Assembly (NCBI GenBank): GCA_963082875.1
Contig: OY720100.1
Coordinates: forward strand, 9,610,001-9,674,000
Direction: 5' to 3'
Length of the DNA stretch: 64,000 nucleotides
Source of the DNA: Corella eumyota
Taxonomy: Eukaryota > Chordata > Ascidiacea > Phlebobranchia > Corellidae
Part shown: in pieces, positions 23,747-35,480 of the stretch
How positions within the stretch are numbered: the stretch's first letter is position 1
Layout: every line of letters starts with the position of its first letter
Notes under the pieces: generated by a model
Seen by the model: only the letters and a program-made list of their open reading frames with translations
Told to the model about the DNA's origin: nothing
Databases searched by the model: none
Position numbers and translations under genes: made by a program

Positions 23747-23800
23747 AACCATTTGGCTCGTAGTCCGACGCCATGACCGGTATACCACCTTACCGGCCCC
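23747..23800 (-). repeat. tRNA-like SINE family 2, partial copy
   Basis: The reverse complement reads GGTAAGGTGGTATACCGGTC, then ATGGCGTCGGACTACGAGCC. It matches the head of the copy at 23900-24003 but stops before the B box. Confidence 0.55.
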
Positions 23801-23899
23801 CCTTTCTTTATTTTTTTATATCCCCTTTAGGAGGATAGTTTTTTTTGATGTTTTTTATAGAGTTAGGGTGTGTGGTTTTAGGACATGTCTGAGCTATCT

Positions 23900-24003
23900 A
23901 TAAACCCCGGGCTCAAGGGCGAACAGTGTGGCGTTGGTGCGGCTCGAACTCGAAACCTTTCGGCTCGTAGTTCGACGCCATGACCGGTATACCACACTAG
24001 CGG
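23900..24003 (-). repeat. tRNA-derived SINE family 2, best copy
   Basis: On the minus strand: CGCTAGTGTGGTATACCGGT (A box region), ATGGCGTCGAACTACGAGCC, GAAAGGTTTCGAGTTCGAGC (B box), then CGCACCAACGCCACACTGTT and GCCCTTGAGCCCGGGG. The body appears to extend to about 23840. Related copies lie at 24690-24745 (partial), 24868-24970, 28810-28862 (degenerate) and 30450-30535. Confidence 0.65.
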
Positions 24004-24324
24004 ACTTTCTTTTTTTGATCTTGTTCAAAAATTGTTTTGTTTAGCGGCCATGTAATCTATAACATTTGGTTACAACAATTCAAATCAAATGTCCGATCAC
24101 TAAACATAATTCTCTTTAAAAAACTGGGCTATTTAGAAAAGGTTTAAGTAGTCTGTATACGGAATCATTCAACTTTCACTTGGCAGCTAAACATTAAAAC
24201 TATTATAATATAGCAACAAAAGATTTTAGCTGTTAAATGTTTTATTTATAAGCATGTTGATAGCTATGTTACAGCAAATTTACAGCAACGGCTGAGCAGA
24301 TTTGATTTATTTGCAACAACTTCG

Positions 24325-27300
24325 TTATCCAAGAACAGCTGTAATAATAAAATTATGGCTTATTTATAACTATTATTGTTTATGACTATTAAAACTATTG
24401 AACATTGTTTATAACTATTAAACAAGTTGTTCATTTTTTTAAACTTACGGGCGATTGCGCTACATGCATTTCCATCCCATTGAAAGTCGGGGTTGCAGTT
24501 GCAGAATGAATCGCCGACGTTAGGATCATTTTCGCACGTTGAGTTTGGAGGGCAGCCACCGTCGCAAACTGGTTCGTTTTGATTTGCTGGTGGAGGTGGT
24601 GGTGGCGGAATAAGTTCTAAATATAATTTTTCTCATAATTAAATCCTAGGCATTAGTTATTTTTTTAAGGATGAACGAGTCACAGGTTTTAAGGCTACTC
24701 GATAACGCTATGCCCAAGGGCATATAGTGTGGCACTGGTGTTAGACTATAGTCTTCTATAGTAACCTTAGTTTAATAATGTTTTTTTCTTTTTTCCGTAA
24801 ATCTCTAAGGCAATGTTTTTTGTTTTTTTTGGGGAAAAGATATGCTGTTGGGACGTGTTTTAAGATTTTCTTTAACGCTGTGCTAAAGGGCAAATGGTAG
24901 GGCATTGATCTAGCTCGAACCCGAAACCTTTTGGCTCGCAGCCCGCTGCTATGACTGGTATACTATAGAGTAACCTTGTTAAATAGGGGACGCCGAATCT
25001 ATTGATAAAAAATTGTTGGAACAGATATAAATGGAAAGGAAATAAATAGAACGGAAACAAATGGAACGAAAACAATTGGAACGGATTTCATAAAAGCGGA
25101 TTTTGAAGGGTTAATTTTAAAGCGGCCTTTTAAAAGTGGAAACAAGTCGAACGGATTTCAAAACAGCGGACTTTGACGGATCAATTTTTAAGACAGATTT
25201 TTAAAAAGTGAAAACAAATGGAAAGAATTTTATGAAAAGGGATTTTAAACGCAAAATTAATTTGAAGCGGATTTTTTTAAAAGTGAAAACAAATTAAATA
25301 ATTTTAAGAAAGTTAATTAAATAAAGAATGAAAACAAATGAAGGAAATTTAAATTGAACATAAATAATCAAAGGAATTTTAGTCAAGTTGTTTGACAGAC
25401 AAGTAGGATAATAGAATAAGTTTATTATAAAATTAGGGTAAGTGGGGTAAAATTTAAAGTAAAAAGAATTATACCTTAAATTATAATTGTTTTGGTGAAT
25501 TGGGGTCCGTTTTATTAGCTTTTTACCATTTGCTTCCCTTTTTTCCATTAAACTACTATTCTTCGGAAAAATCCGCTTAATTAAGATTCGTTCCATTTGT
25601 TTCCGGTTCGTTAGTTTTTTTCCATTTGTTTCCATTAATTTTTTTTCCGCCAAAAAGTTATCCGTCAAAGAAATCCGCTTCATTAAAATTCGTTCCATTT
25701 GTTTCCATTCCAATTGTTTCCGTTCCAACTATTTTCGTTCCATTTGTTTCGGTTCCATTTGTTTCCTTTACATTTAATTCGGTTCCATTTGTTTCCGTTC
25801 CATTTGTTTTCTTTCCATTTGTTTCCTTTCCATCTGTTTTTTTTCAACAATTTCTAGCGCCCCGTTAAATAATATTAAAAGTAATGTATGTACATTAGCA
25901 CCTAATAAAAGCGTATTTATAACATTAAAAAAACAATTCTGTTTGTTGAAAAATCTAGGCTTGCAAATACTTATTGCGATCATAATACGACAAAGCGATT
26001 TAACATTAACCGAACATGTAATTGACAGTGCAGCACGTAGATCACAATGATTAAACTAGTTTATTTAGTGGTAGAAAACTCCTACTAAACTTAAATAAAA
26101 TCTTACCATCAGTAGTAATACTTTCTGGCGTCGTAGCGACTAAAACAAAAAATATTTTTTTATATTTTTTAAAGTGATATGATCAATACTTATGTTTGTC
26201 AAAGAATTATTATACCTGGCAACGGAACACAAGACAAATCTCTCATTTCATATCCAGGCAAACAATCACAAAAATAGAATTGAGTTGTTTCGTTAAAGGT
26301 ACAATTGGACAACGATGAACAGTTAAGTACCATACATGCCGTTAGAATTGGGGGTGTTGCCACTGAACAAAAATATTTATTTTTATAAAATTTCATGTTT
26401 AAGATAAAATTTGCAAACAAATTTTAAAACCCTACAAATTCAATTAAAAAAAAATTAATTCAATTTTATTAAAATATTAGAACATAATCTTACCAGCTAA
26501 ACTTCTTTCTGTTATATCGGTTGGCGTTATTACGCTAGGTGGCACTACTGAAAAAAGAATACCAATATTATACTTTTGTCACTACAATAAAATTTAACAA
26601 AAAATGTTGTTACCTTCTAACTGAACACAATCGTCTCCAACCATTTCATATCCCGGAATACATTCACAATAATAAGTCTGAGTTGGGTCATCAAGGGTGC
26701 ACACTGAAAATGCTCTACAATTTAATAGCATACACACTTCCACAGAAGATACCTGTTCTGTAAGAAATAAAATAACAAAATATTAATTAATTTTTATTAT
26801 GTAAAGTGGACGTTTACCGTACCTGTTGTAGCTGGAGTGTTCTGTCTAAAACAATCTACACCGTGTTCGCAAATACAACGAAAGTTATTAATGTTATAAT
26901 CGTATACACAAGTTGATTGCGATGTAGGGCAAGTAAAAGGACAAGCATTACCTGTATTTAAAAAAAAATTATAAATAAATTTTTAAATACGTATCAGTTT
27001 GATTCCAATTGTTATTTGGTAATATTTTTAAAGTTACCCATTTAGTTTTAAACTAACCCTGTAAATCTTACTTTGAACTGTAGTCTGAGTTAGGTATGGT
27101 GTGGTGGTGGGTCTTGTTGCAGCAGGGCGTCTCCCAAAGAAGTTGTTCGATGATGAAGGATTGCGAAGTTGATTATAGTAAAATTGTAACGGATTTTGTC
27201 GAAAATTATTTAAAGAATAGTATTGGGTTGCAGCTCTGCCTAACAAACATAAAAAACAAGAGCAATTTTCGTAAATTGCAAATTTGCTTATGAAGCGGAT

Positions 27301-28084
27301 TTCTATTCTTTAAATGACAAAAGCAAACTTTACTAAACTATAGAAATAAATAATAAAACTACTTTGTAAGTTAAACTGCAAAAAACAATTAATTAAAAAA
27401 AAGTATTACTTAGTACACAGGTGTTGGAAAATAGTGTACGGCCTGGTGGGCACTGACAAGAGTATCTGAATGACCTAAGAATACATCGTCCACCATTGCA
27501 TTGAAAAGCACACCTTCTGTAACCTTAAGTTATTAATTAGTTAACTAAGTTTACGTTTAAATATAACTTTGTATACATATACAAGTGTTGGTGACACTTT
27601 TAAATGCAAAGCCCGTTGAGCTTTGACAAATGCATCACAATAATCTTAATTAGATTTAAACACTTTTTTTTTATGAACTGAAACTAAGCATTTAAACAAA
27701 ATTTACTTTGGTTTTGTAAAATGCTTCTCTGTTAATTTCAAGCGCATTTTTATTTATGTAAAACGTCTATCTTAAAAGGCCTTTTAGGCGTAAAAACTAT
27801 AATTAAAGTCATTTTTAATCGCAAAGTTTAGTATTCGAACAAAATATTAAAAAAATTATCACTTACTATCCCCAAGATTAAAGGAGGGACTTGAAAATGT
27901 AGAATACCCTCTGTTAATATAAAAAGATAAGTAATTAAGCAATAACTTTAAATTTTGTTAGACTTGAGCTGTTGTTCACTTACGGTATACGTGAATTAAG
28001 CAAGGAGGTAAGAGAAACTTGATTGAACTGGGCTGAGCAGAAAGCCGACAAAGCCAAAATACAAACAACAACTCTTAATCCCAT
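24325..28084 (-). CDS. Secreted protein with EGF-like modules
   Basis: An unrecognised extracellular protein. Eleven exons give 371 aa: 28084-27984, 27910-27867, 27523-27410, 27239-27072, 26951-26823, 26757-26614, 26547-26494, 26362-26216, 26139-26107, 24616-24449 and a tiny last exon 24338-24325 (Pro-Val-Leu-Gly-stop), which is the least certain. The start MGLRVVVCILALSAFCSA is a signal peptide. Exon 3 has a cysteine module (CAFQCNGGRCI, CQCPPG), exon 4 is a Gln/Asn/Tyr/Phe-rich linker (QFYYNQLRNPSSSNNFF), exon 5 carries CPFTC and CICEHG, and exons 6 and 8 encode two closely related EGF modules (CECIPGYEM and CDCLPGYEM). Exon 10 adds a polyproline run and a last EGF-like module (CDGGCPPNSTC). 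From exon 2 on, every intron is phase 1, as expected for shuffled EGF exons. The 1.49-kb intron before exon 10 holds SINEs and a minisatellite. Confidence 0.82.
24868..24970 (-). repeat. tRNA-derived SINE family 2 copy in EGF-gene intron
   Basis: On the minus strand: TATAGTATACCAGTCATAGC, then CGAGCCAAAAGGTTTCGGGT and TCGAGCTAGATCAATGCC. A diverged family 2 head. A second degraded copy lies next to it at 24690-24745 (GCCCAAGGGCATATAGTGTG). Confidence 0.55.
25020..25850. repeat. GGAAACAAATGGAACG minisatellite arrays in opposite orientations
   Basis: At 25020-25300 the plus strand repeats GGAAACAAATGGAACGGATT with AAAGCGGATTTT spacers. At 25500-25850 the opposite strand carries the same words (ATTTGTTTCCGTTCC, AAATCCGCTT). 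The two arrays therefore form a large imperfect inverted repeat around a ~200-base AT-rich centre. The unit is about 15 bases in the dense part and ~60 bases when the AAAGCGG spacer is included. Long reading frames here, such as repeated MERKQ, come from the repeat and are not taken as genes. Confidence 0.75.
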
Positions 28085-29782
28085 TTCTATTGAAATTCTA
28101 ACTTCTTAAAATACTATTTTTTTAAAATGTAGTAAATCAAATAATTTGATTAAATAATATGAACATTACATAATATATTAATTTCTTTTAAATTTATAAA
28201 TATTTGTTTGATTTTTAAGTATACCTAAATCACAGTAGCAAAATATTAAAAGCCTTTGCAACTTAAAGGCACTTTGCTACGTTTTTAATTATATAGTAAA
28301 ATATTTTGACTTGCGCATAACATAGGCTGGAAATCGGCCTTTTACTAATAGAACTAAATGCCCCAAGCTAAATAAGAGGTTTTTAAGTAAATATAAAAAC
28401 ACGTTTTTAACATTTAACTTCCCTTAAGGCATTATAACAAATTGCTAAAGTAAAAATGTTGCCCTGTACCTGACACTTTAAAGATGTAAATTTAAAATTA
28501 GAAATTATTTTAAATATAAAATTGTAGTAATGTCAATTTTACATTTCGGAAAAAACGCTCAAGCAAATAGAAACGTCAGCTTTTTATATAATTGTCTACC
28601 AATTTAAATTCATTCTATTAACCCTTGTAGGCTACGTTTAAATTTGTAATTGTTAAATTCCTTAAATAAAGTCACAAAAAAAAATAAAGTCATAATAGTT
28701 TTTTTACATTACCTAAAAATCGTAGGTTCTTTCTTTTGTCGGCTAAGCTTACGTAAATGGAACACGTATGTGTTAAAGTCGGAAATGCAGACGGTTTAAT
28801 AACACTGTACAGTCCGAATCCGAAACTTTTATCTGTCCGTAATTTATTGCTATGACAAGAATGTTGGGATTTGCAATCTTTACCTTTAATGTGAAAAAGT
28901 TGACTTTACGACCTTAACATAGAGGAAAAACCGTTACCCAAACCAGGCTCGAGTTTTTTTTTAAGTTTTAAATGTTATATATTATAATTGCCCAATAATT
29001 AAGCTGCTGATTGATTAAGTGTTGGCTTAGCAGAAAATCATACCGTTTATAGCGCCTTACTCAAGGGCCCCACAATATAAAAGCAGTGGGGATCGAGCCA
29101 ACGATTTTATGTACTGTAGCAAGTTCTGACCACTACACCACGCTGCCGGTACCGTTTTAACATTACGATGAGTTACCTAAGGAACGGAAATTGAGAGAAA
29201 GTAAAAAAATAGGGAGCGGAATCTAAAAAAATAATACGCGAAAATTCCATTGACTGTTTATTGACTGTGCATTTAAGTTAATATTGTTTTAGAAATTAAC
29301 CGGCCTTTTTCTTGAAGGGGGTTAGAGTATGCTTGGGTAATTAAAATCAATTTGTTACTGCTTTTTAGTTCTCGAATAAATGACAGTAACCTTAAGTAAA
29401 CAGTCGACTCTAATTTCGCGTTTTAGTATTTAAGATTTTTACGCCCTCTACCTTTTTTCATTTTTTCATTTTCCGATTCCTTCATTTTCGGTTTCCTTAT
29501 TTTCCGGTTACTTCATTTCCCGTTTCAAAAAAAAACACAACTTGTATACCGTAATTTTTATCGTCAGTTATTACACAGAGATGATTTCTAAAAACTTTAT
29601 AGGTGTATGTCCAGTTAAAATTTATACAAACTATTTTATTTATAATTATGTAATTTACTAAAATCATTCTAATGACCGATGTTAGTTAGATATGCTTAAA
29701 TTAAGTCCTAAAGGCACCACCGGCTGCTTAAATAGCACTGCGTACCATAACAAAAATACTTGCGTTTAAATAACTTACAAAA
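28085..29782. other. Divergent intergenic region between two EGF-type genes
   Basis: Divergent upstream space shared by two secreted-protein genes. It holds a degenerate family 2 SINE piece (28810-28862), a 3'-truncated family 1 SINE (28975-29149) and pyrimidine-rich TTTTCATTTTCCG-type repeats at 29455-29520. No clear core promoter motif is visible, and no gene is seen. Confidence 0.5.
28975..29149 (-). repeat. tRNA-derived SINE family 1, 3'-truncated
   Basis: The reverse complement begins CCGGCAGCGTGGTGTAGTGG and continues through the B box and CCTTGAGTAAGGCGCTATAA to AATTATTGGGCAATTATAAT, then stops before the usual 3' body. Internal changes suggest an older copy. Confidence 0.75.
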
Positions 29783-30701
29783 ATGATTGGTAAAACAGGT
29801 TATTTTTTGGTTGGATTATTAGTTAATAGTATAACTTACGAAACTTGCGGCTCAGCATTACAACCATCGAATAGGCGAAGTGAAAATGAAACTTCTTTTT
29901 TGAATCGTATTTTAATACGAAGGCCGTTGCTGTCGTCGTTAAACGGTTATCCTAATGCTGTTTCAAATATTGCCTTGAATGCCCTTATGGTGCCAAATGC
30001 CAATAGTTCATTGCCTTTGCGTTCATTAGCTTACAGAATTCTTTCTGATAAACTCTCCGACAACCACTACAAATCCCCATCATCGTTGTATCTCCAAGCT
30101 AACAGTGGACAGCAAGTACTCGGATTTAATCAGTATGCTTTAGGGTTTTTAAATCCCTATTTTTTCTACAACAGATCTACTCGTCCAATCTACGTACGGC
30201 CTACTTTTCCAGTTACAATTAACAATGCACCTTACTATCTTAATCGCCCGAATTATTTTCCTTCGACAGCATATTCGGGTGTAAACTACTTACACTACAC
30301 AAATTATGTCACACGTAAGTAAATTGCCAGTAAAAGAAACATAGGCTATGTTAGCAAAAATTAAATATTATTTATTTACGTTTTTTTCTGTATCAACTTA
30401 AGGTGTAAATTGTTTGAATTTTTATTAGGCAAGGTTATAAAGTTAGGGCTCGGTTGAGCTATCTGTAAACGTTGGGAATAAAGGCTTATAGTCTGACATT
30501 GGTCTTGCCTTAACCAGTATACTACAAAGCCGGATAACCATTTTTATATTATATTCCACAGCGAATTTCAGTCGATGCGGTGCCCCTTGTGGTCAGTCTT
30601 CGTTTTGTCGTTTAGTTTTGGGGCGCCATCGCTGCATTTGTGGTCTGGGTTTTGTTCGGGTCCGAGGTCTTTGTGTGGATCGCATCAACCAAGGATTATA
30701 A
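29783..30701 (+). CDS. Small secreted protein with one C-terminal EGF-like module
   Basis: An unrecognised gene. Two exons (29783-30314 and 30562-30701) give 223 aa, joined by a phase-1 intron. The start MIGKTGYFLVGLLVNSITYE looks like a signal peptide. The middle is Asn/Tyr/Phe/Pro-rich (GFNQYALGFLNPYFFYNRST, NRPNYFPSTAYSG) with several N-glycosylation sites. The second exon encodes one EGF-like module (CGAPCGQSSFC, CICGLGFVRVRGLC) and ends nine residues after its last cysteine. The first exon alone reads on for two codons past the donor; the splice to the cysteine module is favoured because of the consensus sites and matching phase. It is divergent from the EGF gene at 28084, whose linker has a similar Asn/Tyr/Phe bias. 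Confidence 0.75.
30450..30535 (-). repeat. tRNA-derived SINE family 2, diverged copy in intron
   Basis: On the minus strand: CGGCTTTGTAGTATACTGGT, AAGGCAAGACCAATGTCAGA, and CCCAACGTTTACAGATAGCT, which matches the body of the 23840-24003 copy. It lies in the single intron of the small EGF gene. Confidence 0.5.
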
Positions 30702-32519
30702 ACTGCACAAGTAATAGTAGTTTGCTGCATTTTTTTATTATATCACCAATGTGTTAAGCTTTACATGTCTTAAATAAGGCTACATAAACTGATACATGTT
30801 TAGATTAAATTTATAAGCATTATATATTTAATAAACGTTTTTAAGTCGTCACACATCATTATATGTGAAATAAAACAACATCAAATAAATCATTTTTTCG
30901 TTTTGATGCCAGAAACAACTTAAAAAAACTATAAAATATAAGGCACTACTGGGGATCGAACCCAGGATCTCCTGTTTACTAGACAGGCGCTTTACCACTA
31001 AGCCATAGCGCCAACGAACGATCGCCGCGTAAATATAGACTATATTTAAAAATTTTTGAGGCGCAGATGTCAATTATGATATCTTAGTTTATTTATTACT
31101 TCGTTATGAATTTTTATTGGTTTAAAGTACATAAAACTAAACAGATAATATTAAAATATAATAAAATAAGGCACAAAAATAAAGTGTTAAAGTATCGATT
31201 TTTATGCTTTTTTTTTAAATAAACTGCATAGATGTGCCAAGTCAGTTCGTAAGTAAATTGTAAAATACCCGTAAATGCGGTGTATTGATTGGTTAACTAC
31301 AGTAAAGCTAATCTACAGGGACTGCAATAGCATTTCTTTTGCACACTTTTAGTGTAACAGATTAAATTTATTTACTCAAATATTATTTTTTTGGTTAAAA
31401 AATTTGGAAAATTGTTAATGCAGACATTTTAGAAATTATAATGAGGTGGTCTTAAGAAATTGTAAAACGTTAAGTAATTGACTTAACACTAAACTGCTAA
31501 AATCTAACATTATATTTACGATATACTTGTAAAAAAGTGTCTTAGTCAGTACAGTATAGTATTTTGCATAATCTTAAATATAAAATTTTTTTTCATTGCT
31601 TGCTAAGTTATTTAAATAAAGGCAAGAACCGTAAATGTCTTTTAAATAGAAGTGATTATTGCATGCCCTTTCTTTTTAAGCACGGTTGATGTTTTTTAAA
31701 CAGGATTAGAAATAGTTTACTATTAATTTGATACTATTACGTGATGCTGTTAAACTAATACAAACTTAACGGTGAATTCGTGAAATAATTATTTTTTTGT
31801 GATAACAAAAGAAATTTCGATGACCTAAAAGTGTTTTAGCGCTGCAGGCTATTATAAATTTTAAACTGCGTTACATTGCGTTATCGCTTTTTATGTATAC
31901 TAAAAGTTAAAGGTTTTTAAGTTCTATTAATATGATTTAGCGGTATAAAGTCAGGTAGGATTTAAATGTTTTTTAAAAAAGTTGTTTTACTTAGATTCTC
32001 TCGAATTTATACCAATTAAACTAGTCGAGTTTTATTTTTAGACTTTGTTTAAAAATTTAACTAATTATGTAAACGATAAAATTAATGTTTGTTTAAAAGC
32101 AAAATCAGTTTGCCTTGTATTTTCGTTTTTGAATAGTTTAATAATATGTTTACTTAAAAAAATAAAAGCTAATAAAAAGTGTCCAAAATTTCTCATTGAT
32201 TTGTCATATAAGCCTATTTCTTACGCCGACATACACTTCAATCATTTTATATCGACCAACGTAATCCAGTTTATTTCGTGACTTCGTTTAAAAACTATTA
32301 AACATACCGGACATATTTTTCATTGGTAGTAAATTGTAATTATGCAAATAGGGTTTACTTTTAAAACAATGTTGTTATGTAGAAAATAAATTAATCATCG
32401 TTTTGTTGAAACAGTAAGAAACGTGTGTTTAAACCCAAAGTAAGAGTTTGTTAAGTAAGAAAAGAGTTTTGTCAAACAGACAATAAAAAGGTTTTGAATT
32501 GTAAATGGTTTGACTAAAA
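30702..32519. other. Intergenic region with a tRNA gene
   Basis: Between the small EGF gene and the claudin. Apart from tRNA-Thr at 30942-31012 the sequence is AT-rich and featureless. ATTTAATAAACG near 30830 could end the EGF transcript. The claudin promoter should lie left of 32520, but no element is clear. Confidence 0.5.
30942..31012 (-). tRNA. tRNA-Thr (anticodon AGT)
   Basis: The minus strand gives a full cloverleaf: acceptor GGCGCTA pairs with TAGTGCC (one G-U), the D arm is GGCTTAGTGGTAAAGC, the anticodon stem is CCTGT/ACAGG around loop CTAGTAA, and the T arm is CTGGGTTCGATCCCCAG. The anticodon AGT (inosine at the first position after editing) reads threonine codons. There is no intron. 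A run of T residues follows about 16 bases downstream on the minus strand, suiting pol III termination. A and B boxes are intact. Confidence 0.93.
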
Positions 32520-35480
32520 ATGGCTTCAAATGGAATACAAGTGTTCGGATTTCTACTGGGTGTGATTTCATGGATTGGTATGATAGGGACTTGTGCATCC
32601 CCCGAGTGGAGAAAAAACACCCACGGACAAACACTTATCGACAACACGTTAAGGTGAACTTTTTAAAACATAATTTCGAATTGTTGTGCGTTTAACTACT
32701 TACGAATTGAAATTCTAGCATAGACGTATATATACATCTATCTATATTATACCGGCAGCGTGGTGTTGTACCGGCAGCGTGGTTTAGTGGTAAGAACACT
32801 TGCTACACCACCTTGAGTCGTGGGTTCAATCCCCACAGCTCACATGCTGTAGCGCCCTAAAGTAAGGCGCTATAAACGGTATAAACTCCTGCTGAGCCAG
32901 CACTAAATCAGCAGCATATAGTTACCAGGCAATTATAATCTATAATATTCCAAACTACCACAAGTAACTCGAGACTGGGTCGGAGTAACTGATGTTACTC
33001 TTTTAGGTAGTGCATTCGACCTTCCCACAACGAGGATAAATTTATATACAAAAAATATATATACACATAGAATATTTTGTATACATATACAAATACATTT
33101 ATAAAGTGTTAATTCTGCTCATTGTTGTTAGTTTTTTAAATTGCCTTTTAAGCTTTGTAATAACTTTTAGATACGAAGGTCTTTGGGTTCGGTGCAAAGC
33201 ATTTTCTACGGGACAAACTCATTGTGATGATTATAATACGTTTTTTATTGGACTTCCCGGTAAGATATGTTATATTATTATTTCACGATAAATTAATTAA
33301 CTTATAATACAGTTTAAAAAAATTCAAGATAACAAGATTTATTGTGTAAAAATGCTACTAAAAGTTTACAGTTCAAGGCACCTTTTAACATTGCAAAATT
33401 TGCAAAAACTATATTTTTGTGAAATGATTGTAATTGTCGTATAAAAATAGTCAATTTACAACTGATCTATAAGCTCTTCGGCAAGTTTGGGTTGGGCAAA
33501 TTTATTTTATATTTTCTTACCGAAACGCGAACAATGATTATCCATTTTCTATTAATTTAATTGCTCGAAAGGAAAAAAAAACATTTTGTACGGAGACTTC
33601 ATTAAACAACACGCAAAAGAATTTTTCCAATTTTGCAATTGTGTCATTATCGATTATACTGATTAGCGAGTTTACGCATAGGTTTAATTATATAAAGTGT
33701 ACTCCAAACGATATCGAAATAATATAAATATAGAAAAAAACAAATCTGTTTCAGTTTGGCAAAAAGCAAGTTGTATATACCAAAAACTGTATAATTTTTT
33801 TTCTTACGTTGCTTCTTATTAAAAAAGAGTATTTTGATATTATATCAATTTTTGTCGGACTACAGGTTGCCACCAGACTTTTTGATAATCTTCGATGTTT
33901 TTAATGCATTGTTTTAAAAAGTCGATATTTAAGTAACGAATGTCTCAATTTATCCAGATAGCATCTTATTAATCGATAAAATCACTAGCTCCAGTGTCTT
34001 TTTCATTTTACGGGTGTCAAGAAAATTATCGAATTTTTTCAAATAAACCTAATTGAAAACATTACGGCTACTACTGCTTCTACATGCATTAGCACATTCT
34101 TGCGACATTGTTTGTCTTAAATAAATCATTACAAAAAACTTTTTAGCTGCTTAGTGGCACAAGTTTTGCGCGAAAATGCAACCTTGCCTTTCTTTGTGAA
34201 AAAAGAATTGGTATAGAGAAACTTTTCGTTATTTTAACTCAAGTAAATAATAATATATCATTTTTAGCGTTTTTTTATTGAAAATAAAATTAAACTACAA
34301 CCCATTAAGCTGACTTATTGTTAATTTTTTGTTTATTTGTGGTATTATTTAGAAAATGGTTTATCTTTTATTGTTTTTACTTTTAAAGAGGTGCTGCAAG
34401 TATGTCGGGCTCTTATTGTAGCTTCAATAACTTTGGGATTTGTTGCCATTATTATAACGATATTTGGTCTTAAATGCGTGAGTGTTGGAGGGGGAAACCC
34501 TGTTATTAAGGCCAGAGTTGCAATCATCGGCGGGGTATTATTTGGAATTGCAGGTACATTGTGTTATTAATATTTATTTTTAATAAAACAAAATCTTATA
34601 TTTATGTCAAACAACTGTTTAAAATTGTTAAGCATGTAAGGTGTCACTGCATTTAAATATGGTGGTTTGCAATGTATAGTATACAAATATCATGTTATTT
34701 GGTAATTTATTTAAAAATTGTTTATGTTTAATCAAAAATGTTAAAAACATTGACTAAGTTAAGTTTTATCCTATCATGTCACAAGTTAGTCATTTTTTAT
34801 AAAAGCAATACAAAGTAGTTTCTTTTAAACGAACAATAAAAAAAAGATTTTATTTATTTATGGGCACTCCCTTATTTACGACGCGAAGTTCAACTATTAA
34901 AGTGGTTTTATTGCTTTAGGCGATTCACAAATTCATAATTTTATATTTTTTAAATTTTTTGCACTTAAGCTCTAACTAATTAATTGCTGCTTTAAAATAA
35001 TTTTCTACACAAAAAGGAATCGCTCACGTTATGAAAACAACTTTCGAATTGTGATATGAACTTTAAAATGCATTTATTTAAAAATCTTAGTATTTTGAAT
35101 TCTACCAATTTTTTTAAGTTTTGATAAAGCAAATTATAATTTTAAATATTCCTTCTACAACTATAGGTTTATTTGTAGCAACATGTTCCTATTTTGTCTT
35201 TATTTGGGCTTCTAACGAAGGCTACGAAGTTTCTATCAGCTTTTTCATCTCATTTCCCGTTTCTGTTTGTTCTTTAATGTGTTCATTTATTTTAATATGC
35301 GGTTCTTGTCGGTCGGCAGACAGCATTGGTGATCCAGAAACACGCCAGTTTTGTAAAAACAAAAATGATAGCGACCAGATTGCTATTCAAGAAAACATAA
35401 AGTCAGGATTTCATTCAGTGTTTTCTGTGAAAGAAAAGAGTGGGTCCTCTAACCCGGTCTACTTTGCAGATTTTGTTTAA
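32520..35480 (+). CDS. Claudin, alternative short isoform
   Basis: Exons 1-3 as in the long isoform, then a terminal exon 35167-35480, give 233 aa. The acceptor (CAACTATAG) is good and the phase (1) is the same as for the exon at 35857, so both choices keep frame. The alternative exon encodes GLFVATCSYFVFIWASNEGY, a short second loop, a fourth hydrophobic segment (FPVSVCSLMCSFILICGSC) and a distinct tail ending YFADFV. The topology is thus complete but the second extracellular loop is much shorter and the C-terminus differs. This looks like mutually exclusive last exons; only RNA evidence can prove use. Confidence 0.72.

Larger units (their letters stand above)
21338..24324. other. Intergenic region between GT31 and the EGF gene
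   Basis: Three kilobases of AT-rich sequence between the GT31 start and the inferred end of the EGF gene. It holds family 2 SINE pieces near its right end, an imperfect ~30-base doubled unit at 22939-22995 (CACATTGTGGC), and short ATT runs at 22436-22452. The GT31 promoter should lie just right of 21337; no core element is recognisable. No gene is seen. Confidence 0.5.

Noticed and set aside
25294-25983. Open frames with repeated MERKQ or similar words
   Set aside because: They are translations of the minisatellite and lack splice or domain support.
30575-30757. Sixty-codon open frame starting MRCPLWSVFV
   Set aside because: It is a shifted frame of the EGF-like second exon; the frame joined by the phase-1 splice gives the cysteine module.
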